NCBI GenBank assembly: GCA_017555595.1 | Contig: JAFZGC010000053.1 | Span: forward strand, 1 to 55,846 | DNA length: 55,846 bases | Direction: 5' to 3' | Source of the DNA: Paludibacteraceae bacterium | GTDB taxonomy: Bacteria > Bacteroidota > Bacteroidia > Bacteroidales > Paludibacteraceae | Shown here: one piece after another, positions 7,990-15,594 of the stretch | How positions within the stretch are numbered: position 1 is the stretch's first letter | Layout of the letters: the number at the start of each line of letters is the position of its first letter | Program-made: the position numbers and the translations under genes | The notes under the pieces: generated by a model | Database searches by the model: none | Seen by the model: the letters and a program-made list of their open reading frames with translations, nothing else | What the model was told of the DNA's origin: nothing

Positions 7990-8940
7990 CTAAAATTCTT
8001 CTTTGATGAGATAGTTATTACGTTCACCTGAATTGCGAATAACCAGTTCACCTAGGAAACCTGCTAAAAATAGCATACAACCCAAAATCATCATTAATAT
8101 GCTTAGATGGAAGTACGGATTTACACCCACCAACATAGCTCCCACTCCGTGAGAAAGGGCATAGAGTTTCATACCACCGACAACCACTATGGCAATGAAC
8201 CCAAGAATAAACATCATACTACCTACCAAGCCAAAGAAGTGCATTGGTTTTTTACCAAACTTATTCAAGAACCACAAAGTCATTAAATCAAGATAGCCAT
8301 TCACAAAACGGTTGATTCCAAATTTGCTAACTCCAAACTCGCGTTTGCGATGTTGCACCACCTTCTCGCCAATCTTGGTAAAACCAGCATTCTTAGCCAG
8401 ATAAGGAATATAACGGTGCATCTCAGAGAACACTTCGATGTTCTTTACCACCTCCTGGCGATAAGCTTTCAGTCCACAATTCATATCGTGCAGTTTGATA
8501 CCAGTCACGCGACGAGCAGTGGCATTAAACAGCTTGCTTGGGAGGTTTTTTGTCAGTTTATTATCATATCGCTTTTGTTTCCATCCACTGACAAGATCGT
8601 AGTTATCTTGCTTGATCATGCGATAGAGTTCTGGTATCTCATCGGGGGAATCTTGCAAATCAGCGTCCATAGTTATTACCACATCACCTTTTACGATTTG
8701 GAAACCACAATGTAGTGCCGCAGACTTGCCATAATTTCGGCGGAAACAGATTCCATGCACATGCTGATTTTGCGCTTGCAATTGCTTAATGACATGCCAT
8801 GAATCATCAGTAGATCCATCATTTACAAACACTATTTCATAACTCAAATCATGCTCGTTCATCACGCGCACAATCCAATCGTGCAAGACAGGTAAACTTT
8901 CCGATTCATTGTACAACGGCACCAATACAGATATATCCAT
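7990..8940 (-). CDS. Family 2 glycosyltransferase, DPM1/GtrB-like, membrane-bound
   Basis: Enzymes of this type move a sugar from a nucleotide donor to a polyprenyl phosphate on the cytoplasmic face of the inner membrane. The GT2 domain (about 1-230) opens with DISVLVPLYNESESLPVL, has the metal-binding DADLQDSPDE motif and the CGLKAYR segment. Two transmembrane helices follow near 235-265 and 275-305. I chose the ATG at 8940, since the alternative ATG seven codons upstream lies closer to the promoter and adds residues not seen in the family. It is divergent from the Crp-type regulator. The acceptor and sugar cannot be told from sequence. Confidence 0.9.
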   Translation of the reverse strand: MDISVLVPLYNESESLPVLHDWIVRVMNEHDLSYEIVFVNDGSTDDSWHVIKQLQAQNQHVHGICFRRNYGKSAALHCGFQIVKGDVVITMDADLQDSPDEIPELYRMIKQDNYDLVSGWKQKRYDNKLTKNLPSKLFNATARRVTGIKLHDMNCGLKAYRQEVVKNIEVFSEMHRYIPYLAKNAGFTKIGEKVVQHRKREFGVSKFGINRFVNGYLDLMTLWFLNKFGKKPMHFFGLVGSMMFILGFIAIVVVGGMKLYALSHGVGAMLVGVNPYFHLSILMMILGCMLFLAGFLGELVIRNSGERNNYLIKEEF

Positions 8941-8978
8941 GATAAATAATTTTATATACAATCTTTTAATTTCGACTG

Positions 8979-8986
8979 CAAAGTTA
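8979..8986 (-). promoter_or_regulatory. Promoter -7 element for the glycosyltransferase gene
   Basis: On the minus strand the site reads TAACTTTG, the Bacteroidota -7 consensus, about 38 bases before the chosen start. The -33 partner is weak. It shares the intergenic space with a divergent promoter for the Crp-type gene. Confidence 0.6.
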
Positions 8987-9024
8987 CAAAAAATATTCTA
9001 AATATACTAATAATCGTCCTTTTT

Positions 9025-9056
9025 TTTGTTCATTTCACAAAAAAATCGTATCTTTG
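9025..9056 (+). promoter_or_regulatory. Promoter of the Crp/Fnr-type regulator gene
   Basis: TTTG (9025-9028), 20 bases, TATCTTTG (9049-9056) form a full Bacteroidota promoter. Transcription would begin near 9063, so the ATG at 9077 is the first usable start and any upstream TTG lies outside the transcript. Confidence 0.8.
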
Positions 9057-9076
9057 CAGACGAAATCAATGAATGT

Positions 9077-9775
9077 ATGCGTAAAGTTCAAGAAGAATTT
9101 GGCAAACTATGGGATCTAAATCCGCTCTGGAGCTCACTTACTCCAGAGCAGAAGGCGTATATTGATGCCCATTCCGAGATTAAAAAGTATCGTAAAAATG
9201 AAATGATTCATCGAGAAGGTGATTTGCCTACGCATATCATGATGGTTATTTCTGGTACCATTCGCTTGTCCAAAGAGGGAGTTGGGCAACGAGTACAGAT
9301 TATTCGTTTGTTGAAGCCCTTTGATCTCTTTGGTTATCGTAGTGCTATTGTAGGTGATATGCACTCTTCTTGTGCTAGTGCGTTGGAGTCAACGGTCGTT
9401 TATCGTGTTCGCCGTGAGGCATTTTTGCAAGTCGTACAGCATAACAATGAATTTTGTTTTAGCGTTTTAGTTGCGATGTCAAAAAATTTGGCTATATCCG
9501 AATCGCGCACCGTCAACCTAACACAAAAGCATATCCGTGGTCGATTGGCCGAGTCACTGATTACGCTACGCCAAACCTATGGACTAGATGAAGACGGCGT
9601 CACTATTGCTATGTATATGGCACGTGAAGATTTAGCGAACATGTCCAACATGACGACTTCTAACGCCATACGTACACTTTCACAATTCGCAGGCGAGGGT
9701 CTCATTGCTATTGACGGTCGTAAAATAAAAATCTTGGACGAAGACGAACTAATGCGCATCAGCCGATTGGGATAA
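9077..9775 (+). CDS. Crp/Fnr family transcriptional regulator
   Basis: The 232-residue protein has a cyclic-nucleotide-binding-type jelly roll (about 20-140, HREGDLPTHIMMVISGTIRL) and a C-terminal winged helix (about 155-225, with MAREDLANMSNMTTSNAIRT as the recognition region). No Cys cluster of the FNR type is visible, so oxygen sensing is unlikely; the ligand is unknown. I start it at ATG 9077 because the promoter lies at 9025-9056, giving a leader of about 15 bases. A PagL-like gene follows after 49 bases and may be co-transcribed. A perfect 9-8-9 inverted repeat lies within the first codons and could be a self-regulation site. Confidence 0.9.
   Translation: MRKVQEEFGKLWDLNPLWSSLTPEQKAYIDAHSEIKKYRKNEMIHREGDLPTHIMMVISGTIRLSKEGVGQRVQIIRLLKPFDLFGYRSAIVGDMHSSCASALESTVVYRVRREAFLQVVQHNNEFCFSVLVAMSKNLAISESRTVNLTQKHIRGRLAESLITLRQTYGLDEDGVTIAMYMAREDLANMSNMTTSNAIRTLSQFAGEGLIAIDGRKIKILDEDELMRISRLG
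9124..9149. repeat. Perfect inverted repeat inside the start of the regulator gene
   Basis: GCTCTGGAG (9124-9132) and CTCCAGAGC (9141-9149) are perfect complements separated by CTCACTTA. The dyad lies about 60 bases after the predicted transcription start and codes for residues about 17-25. It could be an operator or an mRNA hairpin, or a chance result of coding sequence. Confidence 0.6.
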
Positions 9776-9824
9776 TCTTTGTTTCACTCCCCGATATGGT
9801 TACATACATATTTTGATTATTGAT

Positions 9825-11042
9825 ATGCGCAAATCCATATCCATCATACTCTTTCTTTTTTTTGCGAGCAGAAGTTGGTCTATTAATGTCAATTATAGTG
9901 TAAGTGGGCGTGTCGGTTGGATTATGCCCGACGGCAAAGTAGATAAAGTAGTCAACCAACGAGGCGAATGGATAGGTCAAGCGTGGAGTGGCGATTTCTC
10001 TGCTACGTTTTATCCTCATTGGTCTTCCTTGCGACATTGGAATGATGCAGGTTGGGGTGTTGGTATAAGTTATTGGAACTTACCTAACACTATGCTTGGG
10101 CACGCCATTGCGCCATATACTTATATGGATATTCCCTTCGTTAAACAGAGACATTTTGTATTCGGTTTACGTCCAGGAATAGGTGCTGCTTTCTTAACCA
10201 AAACCTACCGCAATACTGTCCCCGAAGGGCATCTATTCACCGATACACAAGATGCCAACGAGTGTATTGGTAGTGTTACAAACATCTATTTCCCAGAAGT
10301 GCTATACATCAATATCCCTATTGCTAAGGGGTGGAATATAGGTATTCGTGGCGGTTGGTATCACATCAGCAATGGTAGTATTCGCCAACCTAACTCTGGT
10401 TATAATATATTTGGCGGTGAAATAAACGTAGGTTATCAAGTAGCCGATAACCTTTCTCCCCAAACGGACAATAACGACAAGGACACCGCTAAATCTTGGT
10501 CAGTAGTGGTGGCTGCTACAGCAGGTGGACGACAAGTATATTACCGTGACCAGCAGACTTTTGCTGTAGCCTCAATTCATGCCGCAGCTTATTGGCATGC
10601 GCACCCCATCTTCCGTCTAGGCGGAGGTATGGACGTCTTCTACGACGGAGCGTATATTCAGCGACCAACTTATTTTCAGAAAACCAACTTGGCAGCTGCT
10701 CAAGCAGGCGATTGCTGGCGCATGGGCGTAAGTGTCCAAAGCGAATTTGTAGTGGGCAAGTTTACCACAGGATTACATATAGGTGCATATCTATACGACC
10801 CCGTCAAGGAGTTAGAGCCCTATAGCGAAGCTATACTATCGCCTACAGGACGTATCAGCAAACCGATATTCTATCCCTACAACCTGCTCAAAGCGGGCAG
10901 CGCGGGCTATCCCGACGGTTGGCTATACACCATGGTAGTGTTGCGTTACCACCTGCCATGGCATGTTTTTCTGCAAGCAATGATGAAAAGTCATCTCACA
11001 AAAGTGGAATTTGTGAGTCTTGGAATTGGCTTTTATTATTGA
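9825..11042 (+). CDS. PagL-like (acyloxyacyl hydrolase family) outer-membrane protein
   Basis: PagL-type enzymes are outer-membrane barrels that remove an acyl chain from lipid A. The 405-residue protein has a signal peptide (RKSISIILFLFFASRSWS), many alternating strand segments and the motif WYHISNGSIRQPNSGYN (His180, Ser182), which matches the family's catalytic His-x-Ser-Asn signature. The third catalytic residue (Glu in Pseudomonas PagL) cannot be placed safely; an Asn occupies the nearest matching site and a Glu comes later at about 199. At 405 residues it is much longer than PagL itself (about 170), with about 200 extra residues forming a second barrel-like part. The start is ATG 9825 rather than the TTG upstream. 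The activity is inferred from one motif. Confidence 0.65.
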   Translation: MRKSISIILFLFFASRSWSINVNYSVSGRVGWIMPDGKVDKVVNQRGEWIGQAWSGDFSATFYPHWSSLRHWNDAGWGVGISYWNLPNTMLGHAIAPYTYMDIPFVKQRHFVFGLRPGIGAAFLTKTYRNTVPEGHLFTDTQDANECIGSVTNIYFPEVLYINIPIAKGWNIGIRGGWYHISNGSIRQPNSGYNIFGGEINVGYQVADNLSPQTDNNDKDTAKSWSVVVAATAGGRQVYYRDQQTFAVASIHAAAYWHAHPIFRLGGGMDVFYDGAYIQRPTYFQKTNLAAAQAGDCWRMGVSVQSEFVVGKFTTGLHIGAYLYDPVKELEPYSEAILSPTGRISKPIFYPYNLLKAGSAGYPDGWLYTMVVLRYHLPWHVFLQAMMKSHLTKVEFVSLGIGFYY

Positions 11043-11056
11043 TAATGTACAAAACA

Positions 11057-11088
11057 TTTGCATAATTGCTTAAAAAGCAGTACCTTTG
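11057..11088 (+). promoter_or_regulatory. Promoter of argS
   Basis: TTTG (11057-11060), 20 bases, TACCTTTG (11081-11088) form a full Bacteroidota promoter 37 bases before the argS ATG. Confidence 0.8.
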
Positions 11089-11125
11089 TAGCCGTTTTTA
11101 AAATTCGTAATTATACAATTAACAT

Positions 11126-13009
11126 ATGAAATTAGAAGAAATACTTATTCCTAAGGTACAAGAGGCAGTTAAGAACTTGTACGGAGTGGAGATTACCCCT
11201 GCGCAAGTGCAGTTTCAAAAGACTCGCGCAGAGTTTGAAGGCGATATCACCTTGGTGGTATTCCCATTTGTAAAAGCCGCACGCAAAGCCCCTGCACAAG
11301 TGGCACAGGAGGTAGGCGAAGCGTTATGTGGTAGTTCAACAGTTGTTCAAGATGGTTCAGCATCGTTCAACATTGTAGAGAAATACAATGCCGTGCAAGG
11401 ATTCTTGAACCTCAGCATTGCACAAAGCTACTGGATTGAGCAACTACAAGTCATCGCAGCAGCAGAGAACTATGGACAACTGAGGCGAGATGAGCACCCC
11501 ACGGCACAAGTGTCGTCGGGGACCCCGCTGGCGAAAGGCGAAGAGGCGAAAGGCAAGAAACCACTCATGATGGTGGAGTACTCATCTCCTAACACCAACA
11601 AACCTCTTCACCTCGGTCACGTGCGTAACAACCTGCTTGGCTATTCTATCGCAAAGATCCAAGAGGCAAATGGTTGGAACGTGGTAAAAACCAATATCGT
11701 AAACGACCGCGGTATTCATATCTGCAAGTCAATGCTCGCATGGCAGAAGTTCGGTAACGGCGAGACACCAGAGAATAGCGGCAAGAAGGGCGACCACTTG
11801 ATTGGTGACTACTATGTGCGCTTTGACAAGGAGTATAAAGCCGAGATCAAAGCTCTCATGGCAGAAGGTATGGACGAAGAGACCGCTAAGAAAGAGGCTC
11901 CACTCATCAAAGAGGCACAAGCTATGCTCGTAAAATGGGAGCAAAATGACCCAGAAGTGCGTGCCTTGTGGCAAAAGATGAACGAGTGGGTGTATGCAGG
12001 CTTCGACGAGACATACGCGCAAATGGGTGTAGGCTTTGATAAGATCTACTACGAAAGCGATACTTATCTCGTAGGCAAAGGCGAAGTAGAGCGCGGATTG
12101 GCTAAGGGCGACTTCTACCGCCGCGAGGATGGCTCTGTTTGGGCTGACTTGGCGCAAAACGGACTCGACGAGAAGCTCCTCCTGCGTGCAGACGGCACAT
12201 CCGTGTATATGACCCAAGATATCGGTACTGCTAAATTGCGCTTCGAGGACTACCCCATCGACAAGATGGTGTATGTAGTTGGTAATGAGCAGGAATACCA
12301 CTTCAAGGTGCTCAGTATCTTGCTCGACCGTCTGGGCTTCCCATTTGGCAAGGAGTTGGTACACTTCTCTTACGGTATGGTGGAACTTCCAAACGGTAAG
12401 ATGAAGAGCCGCGAGGGAACTGTGGTAGATGCTGACGACTTGATGGCACAGATGATTGCAGACGCTAAGGAGATTTCAAAAGATAAAGTGAATACCCTTC
12501 CTGATATTACCGAAGAGGAAGCGAACGAGATCGCTCGCATGGTAGGTTTGGGTGCGTTGAAGTACTTTATTTTGAAGGTTGATCCACGCAAGAACATGCT
12601 CTTCAACCCAGAGGAAAGTATCGATTTCAACGGCAATACAGGTCCATTTATCCAATACACCTATGCGCGTATCCAGAGTGTGCTGCGCAAGGCAGGAGAT
12701 GAGGTTAGAGGTGAAAGGTTAGAGGTGAAAGGCGAGGGACTATCGCCTAAAGAATTGGCGCTTATCCAACGCCTCGTGGATTATCCTGCGGCTGTGCGTC
12801 AAGCAGGCGACGAGTTCTCACCTGCTGTGATTGCAAACTACGCATATAGTTTGGCATGCGACTTCAATAGTTTCTACCACGATCATAGTATCCTCAACGA
12901 GGCAGATGCGGACAAACGCGCTTTGCGCTTGTTGCTCTCTGAGACAGTAGCTAAAGTCATCAAGAGCGCTATGGCATTGCTCGGTATTGAAGTACCAAAT
13001 CGTATGTAA
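11126..13009 (+). CDS. argS: Arginyl-tRNA synthetase
   Basis: This class I synthetase charges tRNA-Arg with arginine. The 627-residue protein has the N-terminal Arg-S domain (about 1-110), the HIGH motif as KPLHLGHVRNN (near residue 162), the KMSKS-like motif MKSREGT (near 426), and the anticodon-binding helices after about 500 (GNTGPFIQYTYARIQSVLRK). Two stretches look like insertions compared with homologues I know: about 127-146 (ending GTPLAKGEEAKGKK) and about 526-537 (VRGERLEVKGEG). Both are encoded by short tandem repeats and keep the frame. The gene has its own promoter and ends at a strong terminator. Confidence 0.96.
   Translation: MKLEEILIPKVQEAVKNLYGVEITPAQVQFQKTRAEFEGDITLVVFPFVKAARKAPAQVAQEVGEALCGSSTVVQDGSASFNIVEKYNAVQGFLNLSIAQSYWIEQLQVIAAAENYGQLRRDEHPTAQVSSGTPLAKGEEAKGKKPLMMVEYSSPNTNKPLHLGHVRNNLLGYSIAKIQEANGWNVVKTNIVNDRGIHICKSMLAWQKFGNGETPENSGKKGDHLIGDYYVRFDKEYKAEIKALMAEGMDEETAKKEAPLIKEAQAMLVKWEQNDPEVRALWQKMNEWVYAGFDETYAQMGVGFDKIYYESDTYLVGKGEVERGLAKGDFYRREDGSVWADLAQNGLDEKLLLRADGTSVYMTQDIGTAKLRFEDYPIDKMVYVVGNEQEYHFKVLSILLDRLGFPFGKELVHFSYGMVELPNGKMKSREGTVVDADDLMAQMIADAKEISKDKVNTLPDITEEEANEIARMVGLGALKYFILKVDPRKNMLFNPEESIDFNGNTGPFIQYTYARIQSVLRKAGDEVRGERLEVKGEGLSPKELALIQRLVDYPAAVRQAGDEFSPAVIANYAYSLACDFNSFYHDHSILNEADADKRALRLLLSETVAKVIKSAMALLGIEVPNRM
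11529..11557. repeat. Short tandem repeat inside argS (AGGCGAA units)
   Basis: Four near copies of a 7-base unit (TGGCGAA, AGGCGAA, AGGCGAA, AGGCAAG, with one extra base between two of them) encode the lysine/glutamate/glycine-rich peptide LAKGEEAKGK near residues 135-144 of ArgS. The array follows a short palindrome CGGGGACCCCG at 11518-11528. It probably encodes a surface loop between the N-terminal domain and the catalytic core. Confidence 0.7.
12702..12736. repeat. 7-bp tandem array inside argS (AGGTTAG/AGGTGAA)
   Basis: Five exact 7-base units (AGGTTAG, AGGTGAA, AGGTTAG, AGGTGAA, AGGCGAG) lie inside the coding sequence and encode the peptide around VRGERLEVKGEG, at about residues 526-537. 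The same period is seen in arrays between genes elsewhere in the window, so this looks like a spacer-type repeat that has entered a gene without breaking its frame. Confidence 0.85.
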
Positions 13010-13050
13010 GATAGCACAACTACTGCAATAATAGGCAGATAGACAAACAA

Positions 13051-13077
13051 AAACGGTTGCCATGATAGCAACCGTTT
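13051..13077. terminator. Bidirectional terminator after argS
   Basis: AAACGGTTGC and GCAACCGTTT form a perfect 10-bp stem with a 7-base loop (CATGATA), with A-rich sequence before and T-rich sequence after. It lies between argS and the convergent lipoprotein gene and can serve both. Confidence 0.88.
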
Positions 13078-13098
13078 GTTGTTTATAAGGTCTAATTA

Positions 13099-13590
13099 TT
13101 ATTTTTTCTTTAACTGAAAATCAACTTCCACTTTCAACTTGCTATTCCAGCCATCGTCTGCAATCCACTCCATCTCATTAGGAGCAACATCCACCGAATC
13201 TGACTGGTACACACCTTTAGGGTCATGCACAATCACACGGAGCATATCATCTCCGAAGGCAGTCAATTCATAATTGCTAAGATACTTACCCTGGGCATTG
13301 GTATAGACGGTATCTGTTACCGTTGGATCATAGTCCAAGTGCCCGTAATCACCCACATTTTTCACCACCACTTGCATCGAATCTAGTGGTTCACTCTTCC
13401 TGTCGGTTACATCACCCATTACCTCATACACGGCATAAGGCACACCATACAAACAGATATCATTTTCTGGTATTTCCGGGCCATATAGGGGTACTTGTTG
13501 TGGTGAACACGAAGATATTCCCACCATTCCCAATATGCTGGTCAATATAGAGTTGACCCACATTCTCCATTTAGTTTTGAGCTTTTTCAT
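13099..13590 (-). CDS. Putative lipoprotein of a radical SAM/lipoprotein pair (copy 1)
   Basis: The 163-residue product starts MKKLKTKWRMWVNS and has a long lipoprotein-type signal ending GISSC (about residue 27). The mature part contains CLYGVPYAVYEVMGDV, an Ig-like or carboxypeptidase-regulatory-like fold with TVYTNAQGKY, and ends with EVDFQLKKK. It resembles the small lipoproteins known to occur next to radical SAM/SPASM enzymes in Bacteroides and Prevotella (the rSAM/lipoprotein system, family TIGR04134 by recall). A second, clearly related copy lies on the other side of the enzyme gene. I start it at the ATG at 13590, which is 13 bases after the enzyme's stop; a longer frame upstream would overlap that gene and hide the signal peptide. 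Function is unknown. Confidence 0.8.
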   Translation of the reverse strand: MKKLKTKWRMWVNSILTSILGMVGISSCSPQQVPLYGPEIPENDICLYGVPYAVYEVMGDVTDRKSEPLDSMQVVVKNVGDYGHLDYDPTVTDTVYTNAQGKYLSNYELTAFGDDMLRVIVHDPKGVYQSDSVDVAPNEMEWIADDGWNSKLKVEVDFQLKKK

Positions 13591-13603
13591 ATCGTTCTTG
13601 ATT

Positions 13604-14692
13604 TTATGCTTGTAACTTATTATGGTGACAGAGCATGAGGGAGCCATCTTCGCGGCGGAGGTGCATGCCCCCACCCTCGCAGTAGCGAAAGAGTTTGCAG
13701 TTGTTGCAGGGTTCCATCTGCTTCATCCACTTACGGTTGCGGTATGGTTCAAAGCCATTCTCCCATACCTCCCAGAAATCATCCTTATAGATATTGCCCT
13801 GGTAGTACTTGCCACGCACACTGGTACATGCCGAAATACTGCCGTCAATCAATATAGATGCCACGCTCACACCCGCCATGCAATGGAACAAGTGGTCGCG
13901 TATCTCTCCCTCATAATCAGGCATAAAGCCCTCGCAGGAATAAGAGATGTGCAAGCCCTCTTTGCGACGGTCGCAGATATAATCCAACAGATAACGCATC
14001 TGCTCGGAGGTAAGGTTGAGTTCGGGATTATCGGCTGCTCGTCCCATAGGAGCAATGGTGATGAGTCGCCAGTTGCGCACACCAATAGACCAGAGATATT
14101 CGCGCATCTCGTCTAACTGACCAATGGTACGTTGGTTGACACAAGTGACGACATCCCATGTTAGGCGGTTAGACGGTGATTCGGTTAGGCGGTTATATTG
14201 CGCAGCGAGTTTGATTGCACGGGTGGCACCGTCGAAGGCGAGAGGGTGCTGGCGAAGCCAATTGTGGTTCTCCTGCATACCATCGAAACTGATAGCCATG
14301 GAGCGCAGACCCGAAGCCATGAGTTCGCGGAAGCGTTTCTCGGTGAGTGCCAATCCGTTGGTGACCATACCCCATGGATAGCCGCGTTGGTAGAGTGCTT
14401 TGCCCACTTGAGCCAGGTCGGTACGCATGAGCGGTTCGCCACCAGAGATGATGATGAGTACCTTGTGTGGATCGACATGAGGTGTGACGGACTGGTCTAG
14501 GACACGGAGGAAATCCTCGGCAGGCATATCGGGCGTGAGCTCGCTGCTCGAGCAGTCGCTACCACAGTGGAGGCAGTGGACATTGCAGCGGAGCGTGGAC
14601 TCCCAAAAGAGTTGTTGCAGGGGATGCAACTGCTGGAGGTTCTTGCGGCGAAGGCGCTCCAATTCGAATACGATTCGTTTACGGAGATTCAT
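13604..14692 (-). CDS. Radical SAM/SPASM enzyme of the rSAM/lipoprotein system
   Basis: The 362-residue protein has the radical SAM cluster motif CNVHCLHC (Cys36, Cys40, Cys43) and a C-terminal SPASM-type set of cysteines (CMAGV, ISACTS, CNNCKLFRYC, MLCHH), which holds extra 4Fe-4S clusters in enzymes that modify peptides or proteins. No signal peptide is seen, so it acts in the cytoplasm. It sits between two genes for related small lipoproteins, with gaps of 13 and 3 bases, which is the arrangement known for family TIGR04133 (by recall). The lipoproteins are therefore the likely substrates, modified before export, though neither the reaction nor the target residue is known. A segment near residues 165-178 is encoded by an 8-bp tandem repeat. 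Confidence 0.88.
   Translation of the reverse strand: MNLRKRIVFELERLRRKNLQQLHPLQQLFWESTLRCNVHCLHCGSDCSSSELTPDMPAEDFLRVLDQSVTPHVDPHKVLIIISGGEPLMRTDLAQVGKALYQRGYPWGMVTNGLALTEKRFRELMASGLRSMAISFDGMQENHNWLRQHPLAFDGATRAIKLAAQYNRLTESPSNRLTWDVVTCVNQRTIGQLDEMREYLWSIGVRNWRLITIAPMGRAADNPELNLTSEQMRYLLDYICDRRKEGLHISYSCEGFMPDYEGEIRDHLFHCMAGVSVASILIDGSISACTSVRGKYYQGNIYKDDFWEVWENGFEPYRNRKWMKQMEPCNNCKLFRYCEGGGMHLRREDGSLMLCHHNKLQA
14160..14199. repeat. 8-bp tandem array inside the radical SAM gene
   Basis: Five 8-base units on the plus strand (GTTAGGCG, GTTAGACG, GTGATTCG, GTTAGGCG, GTTATATT) lie in frame within the coding sequence, giving the peptide NRLTESPSNRL near residues 165-178. A related degenerate run (GTTAAGCG, GTTACTTT) occurs at about 20870-20886 beside the rny stop codon. 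Confidence 0.75.
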
Positions 14693-14695
14693 GGG

Positions 14696-15127
14696 TTATT
14701 CCTTTTTAAGTTGGAAATCGGCACGCATCGAATAGTAGGCTGACCAAGAGTCTTGGTCTTCTACTTTCATCTTGCCAGAGGAAATATGGGTTGAGTCGGA
14801 AGCATATACTCCTGTGGTATCATGGACAATCACCTCCATACAATTACCTCCTGTAGAAGTGAGGCTATGCACCGCATGATAATGACCATCGGCGTTGGTA
14901 TAGACTGTATCAGGATAATCCCATTCCTGATCAAAAGTGCGGACTACCACTTGCATATTCTCTAGCATGTTGCCATTTTCGTCATAGACATATCCTTCTA
15001 CATCATATTCAGCATATGGACAGCCATAGCAAGCTGTCAGAACAAAAGCGACACCCGAAAGCGAGAACAATCGAATGAATTTTTGCAAAAGGCCATTATA
15101 CTTTTGGCGAAGATCTTTGAGTTTCAT
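14696..15127 (-). CDS. Putative lipoprotein of a radical SAM/lipoprotein pair (copy 2)
   Basis: The 143-residue product has a lipoprotein signal ending FVLTAC (about residue 33), followed by CPYAEYDVEGYVYDENG, MQVVVRTF, TVYTNADGHY and a C-terminus MRADFQLKKE. All these blocks match the copy at 13099, so the two are paralogues. The gene ends 3 bases before the radical SAM gene starts, so the order of expression is lipoprotein, enzyme, lipoprotein. The two copies differ most in their middle loops. They share an aromatic/proline stretch (PYA-Y) right after the lipid anchor that could be the modified or recognised site; this is a guess. Confidence 0.82.
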   Translation of the reverse strand: MKLKDLRQKYNGLLQKFIRLFSLSGVAFVLTACYGCPYAEYDVEGYVYDENGNMLENMQVVVRTFDQEWDYPDTVYTNADGHYHAVHSLTSTGGNCMEVIVHDTTGVYASDSTHISSGKMKVEDQDSWSAYYSMRADFQLKKE

Positions 15128-15137
15128 ATCTTTAAAT

Positions 15138-15527
15138 CTATTTAGAGTAGTTCGCTCTTATCCATTTGGTTCTCACCTTACTTCTAATAGAATCAGTAAC
15201 CCAATCATGCTGTGGAGTCAGCACAGAAAATCCATCAATCACCAATGTATTCTTATTCTTATAATAATACGTGCAACGATAATTCACATAAGAACGAACA
15301 GCATCCGTTATCCATAACGAATCTAATGTAGCAGAATAGAGATAAGGTAAAGCTGTATCATACTCAGTAGAAGATACATACATCTCTCCGTTATTCTTAA
15401 AATCTACTGTCCAATGATCATCAATCATTTTCCAATGTCCAATAAGCAACTCCGGACCTTCAGGTTGTTCGCAACTCGTGAGTGCAAATGTCATGCAAAG
15501 CATAAATAATCCGAGAATCTTTTTCAT
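15138..15527 (-). CDS. Small lipoprotein of unknown function (paralogue of the gene at 17226)
   Basis: The 129-residue product starts MKKILGLFMLCMTF and has a lipobox ending ALTSC followed by EQPEGPELLIGHWKMIDDHW. The negatively charged and proline residues after the Cys resemble surface-export signals of Bacteroidota lipoproteins. The mature part is short, rich in aromatic residues and probably a small beta barrel (lipocalin-like). The same first 20 mature residues recur in the protein at 17226, so the two arose by duplication. The ATG at 15527 was chosen since it lies just after a promoter and begins the signal peptide. Confidence 0.78.
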   Translation of the reverse strand: MKKILGLFMLCMTFALTSCEQPEGPELLIGHWKMIDDHWTVDFKNNGEMYVSSTEYDTALPYLYSATLDSLWITDAVRSYVNYRCTYYYKNKNTLVIDGFSVLTPQHDWVTDSIRSKVRTKWIRANYSK

Positions 15528-15551
15528 ATGCGTATTAATTTTAAGAGTTTG

Positions 15552-15559
15552 CAAAGTTA
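15552..15559 (-). promoter_or_regulatory. Promoter -7 element upstream of the small lipoprotein gene
   Basis: On the minus strand the site reads TAACTTTG, about 25 bases before the ATG at 15527, with CTTG 20 bases further upstream. It may also drive the two rSAM/lipoprotein genes downstream, since the gaps are only 10 and 3 bases. Confidence 0.65.
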
Positions 15560-15594
15560 CAATAATTATTTGAATTGTGCAAGTATTGGTAACT

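Noticed and set aside
13591-13674. A longer start for the first rSAM-linked lipoprotein
   Set aside because: It would overlap the radical SAM gene and push the signal peptide away from the N-terminus.
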